Origin: Winogradskyella vidalii
GTDB lineage: Bacteria; Bacteroidota; Bacteroidia; Flavobacteriales; Flavobacteriaceae
DNA length: 64,000 nucleotides
Reading direction: 5' to 3'
Assembly: GCF_013403955.1 (NCBI RefSeq)
Contig: NZ_JABFDG010000009.1
Location: 121,408-185,407, forward strand
In this document: positions 36,609 through 47,630 of the stretch, one piece after another
Numbering within the stretch: position 1 is the first letter of the stretch
Layout of the letters: each line of letters starts with the position of its first letter
Notes under the pieces: generated by a model
Seen by the model: only the letters and a program-made list of their open reading frames with translations
The model's database searches: none
Told to the model about the DNA's origin: nothing
Made by a program: the position numbers and the translations under genes

Positions 36609-37436
36609 TTATTGATTGATAAATGTAATAATCTTAGGAATTAAAGAAGCGTCTTTTAGGCCATGACCAAAGCCTGTAGTAGAAATAAATTCTGCATTTT
36701 TATATCTGCTAGCCAGCAATTGACCATCTTCATAAGGAATAATTCTGTCTTTTTTATCATGAATAATCAATCCCTTAGCTTTAATAGATTCTGTAAAATC
36801 AGCAGTAGAGAAATAGGAGACAGGGTTTCCATAACGCTCAATAACAATACGGTCTAGTCCGCTAGATATTCTATGGTTGTAACCCATCATATTTTTATAC
36901 CGATCAAACACACCTGTAAAATGAGCAGGTGCTCCTAATAAAACCAATTTATCTATGAAGGATAAATTATTTTTAAACATACTAAATACACTTGACATGC
37001 CGCCAACAGAATGGCCTATTAAAACATCTGGCTGAAACTTGTTGGCTATGACATTAATAAATTCGGCATACAGAATGGCATTAAATTGTTTGCCGCTGGA
37101 TCTGCCATGCGCAGGCGCATCTAAAGCCACAATATTATAGTCTTGTGCTTTTAGTTCTTCTAAAATGTAACTCCAACGTGCTACATTACTTTCCCACCCA
37201 TGTGCCAGTAATATCGTTTGTCCTTTTCCTACCCAACGGTAGGTCGCTATTTTATAATTTTCGTAAGTGACTTCTTCGTAGAACGCAGATTCTATAATTT
37301 GTTTTTGACGGTCGTTATAGCGTCCTTTTCTTGGTGAAGCAAAAAGATTAATGGCTTTTTTAGAAGCGTATTTAGAAGAAATTAAACTTGTGGCATTAAG
37401 TGCATTTCCTATTGATTTTGTTACAAAACTACTCAT
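36609..37436 (-). CDS. Alpha/beta hydrolase
   Basis: 275 residues, no signal peptide but a mildly hydrophobic N-terminus. The oxyanion region is LLAHGWESNVARW, the nucleophile elbow GHSVGGMSS carries the Ser, the acid is in IIHDKKDRIIPYEDG and the His is in GFGHGLKD. The N-terminal block SPRKGRYNDRQKQIIE is found in Bacteroidota relatives. Substrate unknown. It starts two bases after the cupin gene stop and is probably cotranscribed with it. Confidence 0.88.
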   Translation of the reverse strand: MSSFVTKSIGNALNATSLISSKYASKKAINLFASPRKGRYNDRQKQIIESAFYEEVTYENYKIATYRWVGKGQTILLAHGWESNVARWSYILEELKAQDYNIVALDAPAHGRSSGKQFNAILYAEFINVIANKFQPDVLIGHSVGGMSSVFSMFKNNLSFIDKLVLLGAPAHFTGVFDRYKNMMGYNHRISSGLDRIVIERYGNPVSYFSTADFTESIKAKGLIIHDKKDRIIPYEDGQLLASRYKNAEFISTTGFGHGLKDASLIPKIITFINQ

Positions 37437-37438
37437 AC

Positions 37439-37813
37439 TTATTCTTCTTCTCTATTAACGGCTTCAATTGAAAAAGCAGGCAGACAAATTGCTAAATATT
37501 CACAAGCTTCCGTAAACGGATTAGAATATTGTAATCGCGTATGCTTTTCTACTTTTATAGATTGCCCTGCTTCTAAAACAATAGTTTCACCGTCTATAAT
37601 AAATTGTTTTTTTCCTTTTATGATAAAGGTGTACTCGTCAAACTCTGGTGTCTGAAAAGGTTCTGACCAACCAGCTGGTGCAACCATATGGGCGATGCTT
37701 ATTTCGGAATTGCCATCAGTAGCATTACCAAAATGTTCTTTTATAATCTTACCATCTGCAGTAGGGACAACAAATGGAGAATTTTGAATTTTATATTTTT
37801 TGTCTTTTTGCAT
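37439..37813 (-). CDS. Cupin-domain protein
   Basis: 124 residues forming one cupin barrel. The first motif region is WSEPFQTPEFDEYTFIIKGKKQFIIDGETIVLEAGQSIKV, split by ligand-lacking substitutions: the usual 'HxH' metal pair is not evident (SEPFQTPEFDE), so metal binding is uncertain. The N-terminal KEHFGNATDGNSEISIAHM is shared with ethanolamine-utilisation-like cupins. Its upstream region is taken up by a 77-base hexanucleotide array starting 16 bases before the ATG. Two-gene unit with the alpha/beta hydrolase. Confidence 0.82.
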   Translation of the reverse strand: MQKDKKYKIQNSPFVVPTADGKIIKEHFGNATDGNSEISIAHMVAPAGWSEPFQTPEFDEYTFIIKGKKQFIIDGETIVLEAGQSIKVEKHTRLQYSNPFTEACEYLAICLPAFSIEAVNREEE

Positions 37814-37828
37814 TTTTTTTTACTTTTT

Positions 37829-37905
37829 ACTGAGACTGAGACTGAGACTGAGACTGAGACTGAGACTGAGACTGAGACTGAGACTGAGACTGAGACTGAG
37901 ACTGA
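37829..37905. repeat. Hexanucleotide tandem array (ACTGAG)12 plus five bases
   Basis: Twelve perfect copies of ACTGAG and a partial thirteenth occupy the spacer between the cupin start codon (37813) and the stop of the upstream lipoprotein gene (37916). On the coding strand of cupin the unit reads CTCAGT. The absence of any mismatch between copies points to recent expansion. Confidence 0.95.
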
Positions 37906-37915
37906 AAACTAGAGG

Positions 37916-38473
37916 TTACCAGTGAATCATAAAATATTTAATCTTAGCTTTTTCAGGAATTTGAAGTGGGTCGATAGACATATCCATATCAAAGCGCATA
38001 CTGGCTGGCAATTCCTTTTTGTCTATAGTAAAAGACGCGTTAATGTCATTTACGGTTACAACAACAAGGTTAATTAAGTTGTCTACTTTCGAAATTTTAT
38101 AAGCAGCCTTAATATCTTTAAAGGTACTTAATGATGTTATGTCTTTATCTGTTTTATAACGTTCGTCAATGATATGCACACTCGAAATAACAGAAGTTGA
38201 ATCAGAAGCATTTCGAGGAGATAGGTCTAAAAGTTTTTTTCCGCCTTTTTCATAGACTTCAATAGTATTAACCGAGCCTATAAAGTCCGATCCCGGTATA
38301 TAACGTACTACAGAGTCATTACTGAAAATGGCATCTAATTCTTTAACTTGAGTAGAATCCGTTAATAATCCGATATTGTTTTTTTTAACTAAAAAAGGGT
38401 CTGGTGCGTTGTCTGTGGCACAATTGGTTAGCATTAGTGCACCGATTAGTGCAACAAATAGGGTTTTGTTCAT
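37916..38473 (-). CDS. Hypothetical lipoprotein
   Basis: 185 residues. The lipoprotein signal is MNKTLFVALIGALMLTNC, with Cys18. The mature part is polar with LLTDSTQVKELDAIFSNDSVV and SPRNASDSTSVISSVHIID, giving the look of a small beta-rich envelope lipoprotein. I do not recognise a family. It precedes the cupin and alpha/beta hydrolase genes on the same strand, with the hexanucleotide array between. It starts 15 bases after the HerA-like ATPase gene stop. Confidence 0.7.
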   Translation of the reverse strand: MNKTLFVALIGALMLTNCATDNAPDPFLVKKNNIGLLTDSTQVKELDAIFSNDSVVRYIPGSDFIGSVNTIEVYEKGGKKLLDLSPRNASDSTSVISSVHIIDERYKTDKDITSLSTFKDIKAAYKISKVDNLINLVVVTVNDINASFTIDKKELPASMRFDMDMSIDPLQIPEKAKIKYFMIHW

Positions 38474-38488
38474 TTTGAATTATTACTG

Positions 38489-40021
38489 TTATTTAATCAT
38501 TTTACTTAGTATGCCGAGAACGCTTCGTATTACTGTAGGACTCGAGAGTACCTTTACAATAGGATTCATTCGTGTGCTTTGTTTTCTAGACGTGCTTCGT
38601 TTGCTTTCCGCACGTTTTATAGCTTCTTGCTCTTCTTTTGCTTTTTGTTTGGCTTCTTCGGCTTCAGCTAGTTCAATTTTTTTATTCAGCATTTCATAAG
38701 CACTATCTCTATCAATTTCCGCATTATATTTTCGGGCTAATTTAGATTGTGCCAATAAACTACTAAGTTCAGCATCTGTTAAAATATCCATTCGGCTCAT
38801 TGGCGCTCGTAACATCGTGGCAGCTAAAGGTGTTGGTCTACCTTTTTCATCTAAGGCAGATACTAACGCTTCACCAATACCTAAGGATGTTAAAACTTCA
38901 GCAGTGTCGTAATATTCTGAATCAGGATAATTTTGCGCTGTTAATTTAATGGCTTTTCTATCTTTTGCAGTAAACGCTCTTAAGGCATGTTGTACTTTTA
39001 AACCTAATTGGCCTAAAACAGCTTCAGGAACATCGGTTGGGTTTTGGGTTACAAAATAGAGGCCGACCCCTTTACTACGAATCAATTTTACAATACTTTC
39101 AATCTGGTCAAGTAGCGCTGTTGAAGCTTGATCAAAAATTAAATGGGCTTCATCTATAAATAAGACTAACTCTGGTCGTCCACTATCGCCTTGTTCTGGA
39201 AAAGTAGAGTAGATTTCAGCCAATAAACTCAACATAAATGTCGAAAATAATTTCGGTTTATCTTGAATATCTGTTAATCGAATAATATTAATATACCCAC
39301 GGCCATTTTCGTCAATCCGAAGTAAATCTTGCGTATCAAAAGAGGTTTCTCCAAAGAATAAATCGCCGCCTTGTTGTTCAATTTCTATAATTTTTCTTAG
39401 AATAGCTCCTGTTGAAGCTGTAGAAATACGACCATAAGATTCTTGAAACTCTGCTTTACCTTCATTGGTCGCATATTGCAAAATTTTCTTAAAATCCTTG
39501 AGGTCTAATAAAGGCAGATGGTTATCATCACAATATTTAAAAATGACAGAAATGATGCCGGCTTGCGTTTCAGTCACATCTAAAATTCTTGAAATTAGAA
39601 CAGGACCAAATTCGCTAATTGTCGCCCTTAAACGTACTCCGTCTTGTTCTGATAGTGTCATGATTTCAACCGGAAAATCTTTGGCTTCAAACGGCAGTCC
39701 AATTTGCTCGTGACGCTCATCAATTTTAGCATGACCTTCACTAGCTTTTGCTAAACCACTTAAATCACCTTTAATATCCATTAATAGTACAGGAACGCCT
39801 TTCTCTGAAAGATTTTCAGCTAATACCTGTAATGTTTTGGTTTTACCTGTTCCTGTAGCACCAGCAATAAGGCCATGTCTGTTCATGGTTTTTAACGGGA
39901 CATTTACAAAAGTATCTGTTATAGTTTTGCCATCGAGCATAGCAGAACCTAAGGTTATATACTCGCCTTTACAGGTGTTTCCTTCGATAATTTCTTTTAC
40001 AAAAGCTTCAGTGTTTTTCAT
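38489..40021 (-). CDS. HerA-like ATPase, DUF853 (YjgR-type)
   Basis: 510 residues. Walker A GATGTGKT (54-61) and Walker B LVLFIDEAH (285-293) define a FtsK/HerA-type P-loop ATPase. Other family blocks are LMDIKGDLSGLA and VKLIRSKGVGLYFVTQNPTDVP. The C-terminal part has a charged coiled-coil segment (about 445-480: AEAEEAKQKAKEEQEAIKRA). Relatives such as E. coli YjgR have no settled function; the fold suggests DNA or nucleoprotein translocation. It is not next to a nurA nuclease. Confidence 0.88.
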   Translation of the reverse strand: MKNTEAFVKEIIEGNTCKGEYITLGSAMLDGKTITDTFVNVPLKTMNRHGLIAGATGTGKTKTLQVLAENLSEKGVPVLLMDIKGDLSGLAKASEGHAKIDERHEQIGLPFEAKDFPVEIMTLSEQDGVRLRATISEFGPVLISRILDVTETQAGIISVIFKYCDDNHLPLLDLKDFKKILQYATNEGKAEFQESYGRISTASTGAILRKIIEIEQQGGDLFFGETSFDTQDLLRIDENGRGYINIIRLTDIQDKPKLFSTFMLSLLAEIYSTFPEQGDSGRPELVLFIDEAHLIFDQASTALLDQIESIVKLIRSKGVGLYFVTQNPTDVPEAVLGQLGLKVQHALRAFTAKDRKAIKLTAQNYPDSEYYDTAEVLTSLGIGEALVSALDEKGRPTPLAATMLRAPMSRMDILTDAELSSLLAQSKLARKYNAEIDRDSAYEMLNKKIELAEAEEAKQKAKEEQEAIKRAESKRSTSRKQSTRMNPIVKVLSSPTVIRSVLGILSKMIK

Positions 40022-40192
40022 TCCTCAGAAAATTTGGATAAAAATAATGTAATTTAATCAGGTATGAAATAGTTTTCAATTTCATAATTAAGTATTCTAC
40101 TTGCACCTTGTTGTTTTATTTCTGGATTTATAAATATTAAATTTCACGAATAGTTTACTGCAAAGTGAGCCTGTGACTGAAAACTAAATAAC

Positions 40193-40200
40193 TATCTTTG
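40193..40200 (+). promoter_or_regulatory. Candidate -7 box of queE
   Basis: TATCTTTG followed by CA is an exact TAnnTTTG match only 7 bases before the ATG at 40208, so the message would be nearly leaderless. Confidence 0.4.
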
Positions 40201-40207
40201 CAGCCTT

Positions 40208-40840
40208 ATGACAAGACGAGAACGACAAGAATTAATAGATAAAGGATTATTGCTACCTTTAATGGAAGAGTTTTATACCATTCAAGGTGAAGGTTTCCAC
40301 AAGGGGACTGCAGCTTATTTTGTAAGAATTGGTGGTTGCGATGTTGGTTGCCACTGGTGCGATGTTAAAGAGAGTTGGTTGGCTGAGTTACATCCGCCTA
40401 CAGCAACCGAAAAAATTGTAGAAAATGCCGTAAAGTATAGTGATACCATTATTGTTACCGGAGGAGAACCATTAACTTGGGATATGGGACCTTTAACAGC
40501 GCAATTAAAAGCAAAGGGTGTGCAAACGCATATTGAAACGTCTGGTGCTTATAAATTAACTGGGCAGTGGGATTGGATTTGTCTTTCGCCTAAAAAAATG
40601 AAGTTGCCTACAGAAGAAATATTTGAAAAAGCACATGAGCTAAAATGCATCATATTTAATAAAGATGATTTTAGGTTTGCCGAAGAACAAGCGGCTAAAG
40701 TGAATAAAGATTGTATTTTGTATTTGCAACCAGAATGGAGTAAACGTGATAAAATGATGCCTTTTATTGTAGATTATGTAATGGCAAATCCAAAATGGAA
40801 AGTATCATTACAAACGCATAAATATTTAAATATTCCGTAA
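40208..40840 (+). CDS. queE: 7-carboxy-7-deazaguanine synthase (radical SAM)
   Basis: Rearranges carboxy-tetrahydropterin to 7-carboxy-7-deazaguanine in queuosine synthesis. 210 residues. The N-terminal EFYTIQGEGFHKGTAAYFVR leads to the cluster motif CDVGCHWCD (CX3CX2C), which binds the [4Fe-4S] cluster. VTGGEPLTW is the SAM-binding GGE motif. The C-terminus ends in WKVSLQTHKYLNIP, the family tail. No other queuosine gene is adjacent, although folE at 58.5 kb makes the pathway precursor. Confidence 0.95.
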   Translation: MTRRERQELIDKGLLLPLMEEFYTIQGEGFHKGTAAYFVRIGGCDVGCHWCDVKESWLAELHPPTATEKIVENAVKYSDTIIVTGGEPLTWDMGPLTAQLKAKGVQTHIETSGAYKLTGQWDWICLSPKKMKLPTEEIFEKAHELKCIIFNKDDFRFAEEQAAKVNKDCILYLQPEWSKRDKMMPFIVDYVMANPKWKVSLQTHKYLNIP

Positions 40841-40875
40841 TTAAGGTATTACTGCAATTTTAAAGTAAACGCAAT

Positions 40876-40919
40876 AAAAAAGTTCCGATAACAACACTGT
40901 GTCATCGGAACTTTTTTTT
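40876..40919. terminator. Bidirectional terminator between queE and the DUF2911 gene
   Basis: AAAAAAGTTCCGAT pairs with ATCGGAACTTTTTT across 14 bases (40876-40889 with 40904-40917). The A and T runs allow use from either side of the convergent pair. Confidence 0.85.
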
Positions 40920-40937
40920 GTTTTATACCATCTACCA

Positions 40938-41483
40938 TTACATACTAAAAGGCACAGCAACTCTTACAGTTCCCCAGCCAATATGCATTGCGACACCGTT
41001 GTCAGCTTTATCAAAAGCAATAGAGAAGGCTTCTAAAGATGTTTTACCTTTTGTTACGGGTACTTTTAAACGCGCAACATCTTTTTCTTCATTATAGAAA
41101 TAACTTCCCCATACATTAAGGTCAGAACTAATGATTGCCGTCCAAGATTTTTCACCTGGAATCACATAAAAAGTATAGGTCCCTGCTTTTACAATCTGGT
41201 CTCCAAATTTAATGTCTTTATAAAGTGTAAGTTCGGCAGCTTCGTTAGCACCTGTTCGCCATACTTCACCTTCTTTAGCTAATTCTTCAACAGTACGACC
41301 TTTTAATTGTGGACGACTGTAAGTTATTTTTGCAAGTTTATCTGAAACTTTATAATCAGAAGGATATGCCGCTACATCCATAGGACTTTTGTCTAAGTCT
41401 TTAAATTCCTGTGCGCCAACATTAAAAGTGAATACCATTAAAAATGTAAAGGCAATTGAAGTTAATAAGCTTGATTTTTTCAT
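40938..41483 (-). CDS. DUF2911-family exported protein
   Basis: 181 residues. Signal peptide (about 1-24, ending FNVGAQ). The mature part carries the DUF2911 pattern: ITYSRPQLKGRTVEELAKEGEVWRTGANEAAELTLYKDI, then VKAGTYTFYVIPGEKSWTAIISSDLNVWGSYFYN. Function is unknown; relatives are abundant secreted proteins in Bacteroidota. It is convergent with queE and divergent from asnB across a 275-base spacer with no other gene. Confidence 0.85.
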   Translation of the reverse strand: MKKSSLLTSIAFTFLMVFTFNVGAQEFKDLDKSPMDVAAYPSDYKVSDKLAKITYSRPQLKGRTVEELAKEGEVWRTGANEAAELTLYKDIKFGDQIVKAGTYTFYVIPGEKSWTAIISSDLNVWGSYFYNEEKDVARLKVPVTKGKTSLEAFSIAFDKADNGVAMHIGWGTVRVAVPFSM

Positions 41484-41758
41484 AAGTAATAATGTGTTTT
41501 TAGTTTGGTTAAAATTAGTTTTTAATTAAGCTAACAGTCGTAATTAAAACCTAAAATTTACAGATTTATAGTAAAACTAATAATTTCATGACATAATAAT
41601 TTTATATTATAGTTTATTTATGAGATAAAGTTTTAAATTATAACCATTATTGGTGTTTGTGTTTTTAATATGAAAGTTTAAGTTCATATTTGTCCTGTAA
41701 TTAATAATATAATATAAGGCTGAGAATACCAAAAGCCTAATTCAAAAAAATAAAAGTT

Positions 41759-43432
41759 ATGTGTGGAATAGTATGTGCATTCGATATAAAGCAAAAAGTA
41801 GATGATTTAAGACCTCAGGTTTTAGAAATGGCAAAAACAATCCGTCATCGTGGTCCGGATTGGAGTGGGATTTATAGTGATGATAAAGTTATTATGGCGC
41901 ACGAGCGTTTGGCAATTGTAGATCCAGCTTCTGGAAAACAACCTTTATTGAGTCCGGATAAAAAATTAATATTAGCAGCTAATGGAGAAATCTATAACCA
42001 TAGAGAATTGCGCCAACAATTTGAAGGGAAATACGATTTTCAAACCGAAAGTGATTGTGAAGTTATTTTAGCTTTGTATCAAGAAAAAGGAGTAGATTTT
42101 GTAGATGAAATGAACGGTATTTTTGGTTTCGCAATTTATGATGCTGAAAAAGATGAGTATTTCATTGCAAGAGACCATATGGGGATTATTCCTTTATATA
42201 TCGGTTGGGATAAAAATGGTACATTCTATGTGGCTTCAGAATTAAAAGCTTTAGAAGGTATTTGTACTAAGATAGAGTTATTTCCTCCAGGACATTATAT
42301 GTCTAGTAAAGATGGTGAGTTTGTAAAATGGTATAAGCGTGATTGGACTGAATATGATGCTGTAAAAGACAACGAAACAAGTGTTGCTGAAGTTAAACAA
42401 GCACTCGAAGATGCTGTTCATAGACAATTAATGAGTGATGTGCCTTATGGTGTTTTACTTTCAGGAGGTTTAGATTCTTCAGTCACTTCTGCAATTGCAA
42501 AAAAATATTCAGAACGTCGTGTAGAAGCTGATGATAAAGAACAGGCATGGTGGCCACAACTGCACTCTTTCTCTGTTGGCTTAGAAGGGTCTCCAGATTT
42601 AGCTGCAGCAAAAAAAGTAGCCGATCATATTGGTACGGTTCATCACGAAATTAAATTTACTATTCAAGAAGGTTTAGATGCAATAAAAGATGTGATTCAC
42701 AACATTGAAACCTACGATATTACTACAATTCGTTCGTCCACACCGATGTATTTAATGGCTAGGGTTATTAAATCTATGGGAATAAAAATGGTGTTGTCTG
42801 GTGAAGGAGCCGATGAATTATTTGGAGGGTATTTGTATTTCCATAAAGCACCAAGTGCACAAGAATTTCATGAGGAAACGGTTCGTAAATTAGATAAATT
42901 ACATATGTACGATTGTTTAAGAGCCAACAAAAGTTTAGCGGCTTGGGGAATTGAAGGACGTGTACCATTCTTAGATAAAGAATTTATGGATGTTGCTATG
43001 CGAATCAACCCAACAGATAAAATGATTAATGGTGAGCGAATGGAAAAATGGGTCATTCGTAAAGCTTTTGAAGATATGATTCCTGAAAGTGTAGCATGGC
43101 GACAAAAAGAACAATTTTCTGATGGTGTAGGTTACAGTTGGATTGATACCTTAAAGGAGCTTGTTGACAAAGAAGTTACAGACGAGCAAATTGAAAATGC
43201 AGCATTCCGCTTTCCAATAAACACACCGCTTAATAAAGAAGAATATTATTATAGAAGTATTTTTGAAGGTCATTTTCCTAGTGATGCAGCAGCCTTAAGT
43301 GTGCCGCAAGAAGCAAGTGTAGCATGTAGTACAGCAACAGCATTAGAATGGGATGAAGCGTTTAAAAACATGAACGACCCTTCAGGAAGAGCTGTGGCTA
43401 AAGTTCATTCAGACTCCTATGTGAAATCATAA
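41759..43432 (+). CDS. asnB: Asparagine synthase B (glutamine-hydrolysing)
   Basis: Makes asparagine from aspartate, ATP and glutamine. 557 residues. The class II glutaminase domain begins with catalytic Cys2 (MCGIVCAFD) and runs to about 200, with RHRGPDWSG, AANGEIYNH and RDHMGIIPLY. The synthetase domain holds the PP-loop SGGLDSS, TYDITTIRSSTPMYLMAR and SGEGADELFGGY. The C-terminal tail includes SDAAALSVPQEASVACST, as in AsnB of E. coli. A near-consensus CATATTTG lies near 41684, one base from the -7 consensus. Confidence 0.97.
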   Translation: MCGIVCAFDIKQKVDDLRPQVLEMAKTIRHRGPDWSGIYSDDKVIMAHERLAIVDPASGKQPLLSPDKKLILAANGEIYNHRELRQQFEGKYDFQTESDCEVILALYQEKGVDFVDEMNGIFGFAIYDAEKDEYFIARDHMGIIPLYIGWDKNGTFYVASELKALEGICTKIELFPPGHYMSSKDGEFVKWYKRDWTEYDAVKDNETSVAEVKQALEDAVHRQLMSDVPYGVLLSGGLDSSVTSAIAKKYSERRVEADDKEQAWWPQLHSFSVGLEGSPDLAAAKKVADHIGTVHHEIKFTIQEGLDAIKDVIHNIETYDITTIRSSTPMYLMARVIKSMGIKMVLSGEGADELFGGYLYFHKAPSAQEFHEETVRKLDKLHMYDCLRANKSLAAWGIEGRVPFLDKEFMDVAMRINPTDKMINGERMEKWVIRKAFEDMIPESVAWRQKEQFSDGVGYSWIDTLKELVDKEVTDEQIENAAFRFPINTPLNKEEYYYRSIFEGHFPSDAAALSVPQEASVACSTATALEWDEAFKNMNDPSGRAVAKVHSDSYVKS

Positions 43433-43465
43433 GTCTTCATAGGTAATAAAGACTAAAGTTATTAG

Positions 43466-43499
43466 AGACCAATCTTAAAAAGGATTGGTCTTTTTTTTA
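43466..43499 (+). terminator. Terminator of asnB
   Basis: AGACCAATC pairs with GATTGGTCT, with an 8-base loop and a T tract, 33 bases after the stop. Confidence 0.82.
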
Positions 43500-43539
43500 T
43501 TTCTTACAATGTTGTAAATTCATAATCTTAAATAAAGTT

Positions 43540-44142
43540 ATGATGTTACCCAATTTTAAAAGACATCTTATTGAAAAAGGAGGTTTGTCTGAAACACAAT
43601 TTCAACAGGTTGAACCTTTCTTAAAAACAAGAATGGTTGCTAAAGGCGACTTTTTATTACAACAAGGTGATATTTGTAACCACTCCTTTTTTGTAGAACA
43701 AGGTGTTTTAAGATTCTATGCCTTAAACAAAGAAGGAAAAGAAAATATTCTTCAGTTTGCAACCGAAAATTGGATTGTAAGTGATCGCGGAAGTGTCTTT
43801 TTTCAAGAGCCTTCAACCTATTATATTGATGCAGTTGAAGATACTTTAACCGTTATGTTAGACGATGACTTTATGAGCGAAGTTGCTAAAGTTAACCCAA
43901 ACTTCAGGGCGCAAAACGAACGCTTGCTGCAAAACCACATAAGGCATTTGTATAAGCGTATTAGTCAGTTACTGGGGGCAACAGCAAAAGAGCGCTATTT
44001 AGATTTTGTTAACATGTATCCAGATATCATGTTGCGTGTTCCACAATGGATGATTGCTTCTTATCTAGGGATCACTCCCGAAAGCCTGAGTCGGGTTCGT
44101 AAGGCTCTTGCTAAAGAAAACTTTAATTCTGATTTATTTTAA
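43540..44142 (+). CDS. Crp/Fnr-family transcriptional regulator
   Basis: 200 residues. The N-terminal cyclic-nucleotide-binding-type beta barrel (about 15-130) has FLLQQGDICNHSFFVEQGVLRFY. The C-terminal helix-turn-helix reads RVPQWMIASYLGITPESLSRVRKAL. No cysteines suited to an Fnr iron-sulfur cluster stand in a suitable cluster. Bacteroidota members often control nearby genes; the pirin gene 176 bases downstream on the same strand is the obvious candidate. The ligand is unknown. Confidence 0.88.
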   Translation: MMLPNFKRHLIEKGGLSETQFQQVEPFLKTRMVAKGDFLLQQGDICNHSFFVEQGVLRFYALNKEGKENILQFATENWIVSDRGSVFFQEPSTYYIDAVEDTLTVMLDDDFMSEVAKVNPNFRAQNERLLQNHIRHLYKRISQLLGATAKERYLDFVNMYPDIMLRVPQWMIASYLGITPESLSRVRKALAKENFNSDLF

Positions 44143-44318
44143 GAACGCTTAGTATTTTCACATATGCCCTGATGCACTACTTATCATAGGTCAATGCAAA
44201 GGCTTTATTGTTGCCTTAATTTTACACTAGTAATTACAGAGGGAACAATGGCATGAGTTACATGTATTTGAAATTATCAGTGTCTCTTTGTAAATGATTT
44301 GAATTAAACTAAAATACA

Positions 44319-45197
44319 ATGATGATGACAACAAGAACAATAGAAAAAGTAACAAAACCAGGTACACCACACTTTGTTGGTGATGGTTTTAGAGTTCATA
44401 ATTTTATACCAGGAACATCAACCATGCAACGGATGGATCCTTTTATAATGCTAGATTATAACTCCAAGTATAATTTTCCAGCAACAAATTCACCAAAAGG
44501 TGTAGGCGTACATCCTCATAGAGGATTCGAAACTGTGACTATAGCTTACAAAGGGCGTGTAGAACATAATGATAGTGCTGGGGGGGGAGGTGTTATTGGC
44601 GAAGGTGATGTGCAATGGATGACTGCTGCTTCGGGTGTTTTACATAAAGAATATCACGAAACTGAATGGAGTAAAACAGGTGGTGAATTTCAAATGGTAC
44701 AATTGTGGGTCAATCTTCCTGCAAAAGATAAAATGAGTGAACCAAAATACCAAGCCATTGTAAGTAAAGAAATTTCAAAGATAGATTTACCTAATAGTGC
44801 AGGAGCAATAGAGATTATTGCAGGTGAGTACAAAGGTACTAAAGGAGCAGCATCAACATTTTCGCCTATAAATATGTTTAATTTAAAATTAAATAAAGGC
44901 GGTAAAACTGAATTGTCATTTCCCTCAAATTATACCACAGCTATTTTAATGGTAGAAGGAGAAGCTATAATTAATGGCGTAACCAGAGCTGCAGAAGATC
45001 ATTTTATAATGTTTAGTAATGATGGTGAATCTTTTACTGTTGAAGCTGCAAGTGATGCTATAATTTTAGTACTTAGCGGCGAGCCTCTTAACGAGCCCAT
45101 AGCAGCTCATGGTCCTTTTGTTATGAACACAAAAGAGGAGTTGGTTGAGGCTTTTCAAGACTTTAATACAGGTAAGTTTGGGTATTTAGAAGGTTAA
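44319..45197 (+). CDS. Pirin family protein
   Basis: 292 residues, two-domain cupin. The N-terminal motif HPHRGFETVTIAYKGRVEHND binds metal through its histidines, followed by GEGDVQWMTAASGVLHKEYHE. The C-terminal domain includes GEAIINGVTRAAEDHFIMFS and LSGEPLNEPIAAHGPFVMNTKEEL. Some pirins are quercetinases, others bind regulators; no substrate can be assigned. Three ATG codons in a row allow starts at 44319-44325. Eight G residues (44580-44587) encode part of SAGGGGV, a slippage-prone run in an AT-rich genome. Confidence 0.92.
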   Translation: MMMTTRTIEKVTKPGTPHFVGDGFRVHNFIPGTSTMQRMDPFIMLDYNSKYNFPATNSPKGVGVHPHRGFETVTIAYKGRVEHNDSAGGGGVIGEGDVQWMTAASGVLHKEYHETEWSKTGGEFQMVQLWVNLPAKDKMSEPKYQAIVSKEISKIDLPNSAGAIEIIAGEYKGTKGAASTFSPINMFNLKLNKGGKTELSFPSNYTTAILMVEGEAIINGVTRAAEDHFIMFSNDGESFTVEAASDAIILVLSGEPLNEPIAAHGPFVMNTKEELVEAFQDFNTGKFGYLEG

Positions 45198-45208
45198 TAG
45201 TTTTAATC

Positions 45209-45233
45209 AACAGCTCATATTTGAGTTGTTTTT
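45209..45233 (+). terminator. Terminator of the pirin gene
   Basis: AACAGCTCA pairs with TGAGTTGTT (one G-T wobble) across 4 bases and ends in T residues, 11 bases after the stop. Confidence 0.65.
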
Positions 45234-45425
45234 CGCATAATTGTGACAAATTCTAAATAGCAATTGCCATAAAATTATAACTTCTGAGCGGTTTTGGTGT
45301 ATTATAATTTTAGCTGCTAATTAAAAATCGTATAAATCAAATCTAAGGTGCTTTTTAGCCGTTTTAAGACACTTTTAAATAATTAACAAATGTTGATAAT
45401 TATCGGCTAACATCTATAAAAAGCT

Positions 45426-45455
45426 TTTGAAATGCTTTTTTAATGGTTATATTTG
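45426..45455 (+). promoter_or_regulatory. Candidate promoter of gyrB
   Basis: TTTG (45426-45429), an 18-base spacer and TATATTTG (45448-45455) match the Bacteroidota -33/-7 promoter closely. The leader would be about 65 bases. Confidence 0.6.
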
Positions 45456-45511
45456 TTAGTATTCAAAAATGATACGTATGTGTCATTTTTTTATGCCGTA
45501 AATCGAATTAA

Positions 45512-47476
<1,965 letters not shown>

Positions 47477-47500
47477 TTAAAACTTTTTATAATTAAATTT

Positions 47501-47537
47501 AAAGCAATTACGTTATTAATGTAATTGCTTTTTTTTG
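47501..47537 (+). terminator. Terminator of gyrB
   Basis: AAAGCAATTAC pairs with GTAATTGCTTT across a 9-base loop and runs into Ts, 24 bases after the stop. Confidence 0.85.
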
Positions 47538-47595
47538 TTTAGCATAATTGTTAAATACGTAATAATGATAAAATAGAGCACTGATTTTATTTTAA

Positions 47596-47603
47596 TATAT
47601 TTG
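47596..47603 (+). promoter_or_regulatory. Candidate -7 box for the DUF6588 gene
   Basis: TATATTTG followed by TTG matches TAnnTTTG exactly, 28 bases before the ATG. No good -33 was seen. Confidence 0.4.
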
Positions 47604-47630
47604 TTGTAACTGTCTAAATAATAGTATTGT

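Noticed and set aside
37829..37905. CRISPR-like array
   Set aside because: Repeats are six bases with no spacers, so it is a simple microsatellite.
37688..37912. Plus-strand frame with a Thr-Glu repeat tail
   Set aside because: The repeat comes from translating the hexanucleotide array, and the rest is antisense to cupin. There is no RBS or homologous product.
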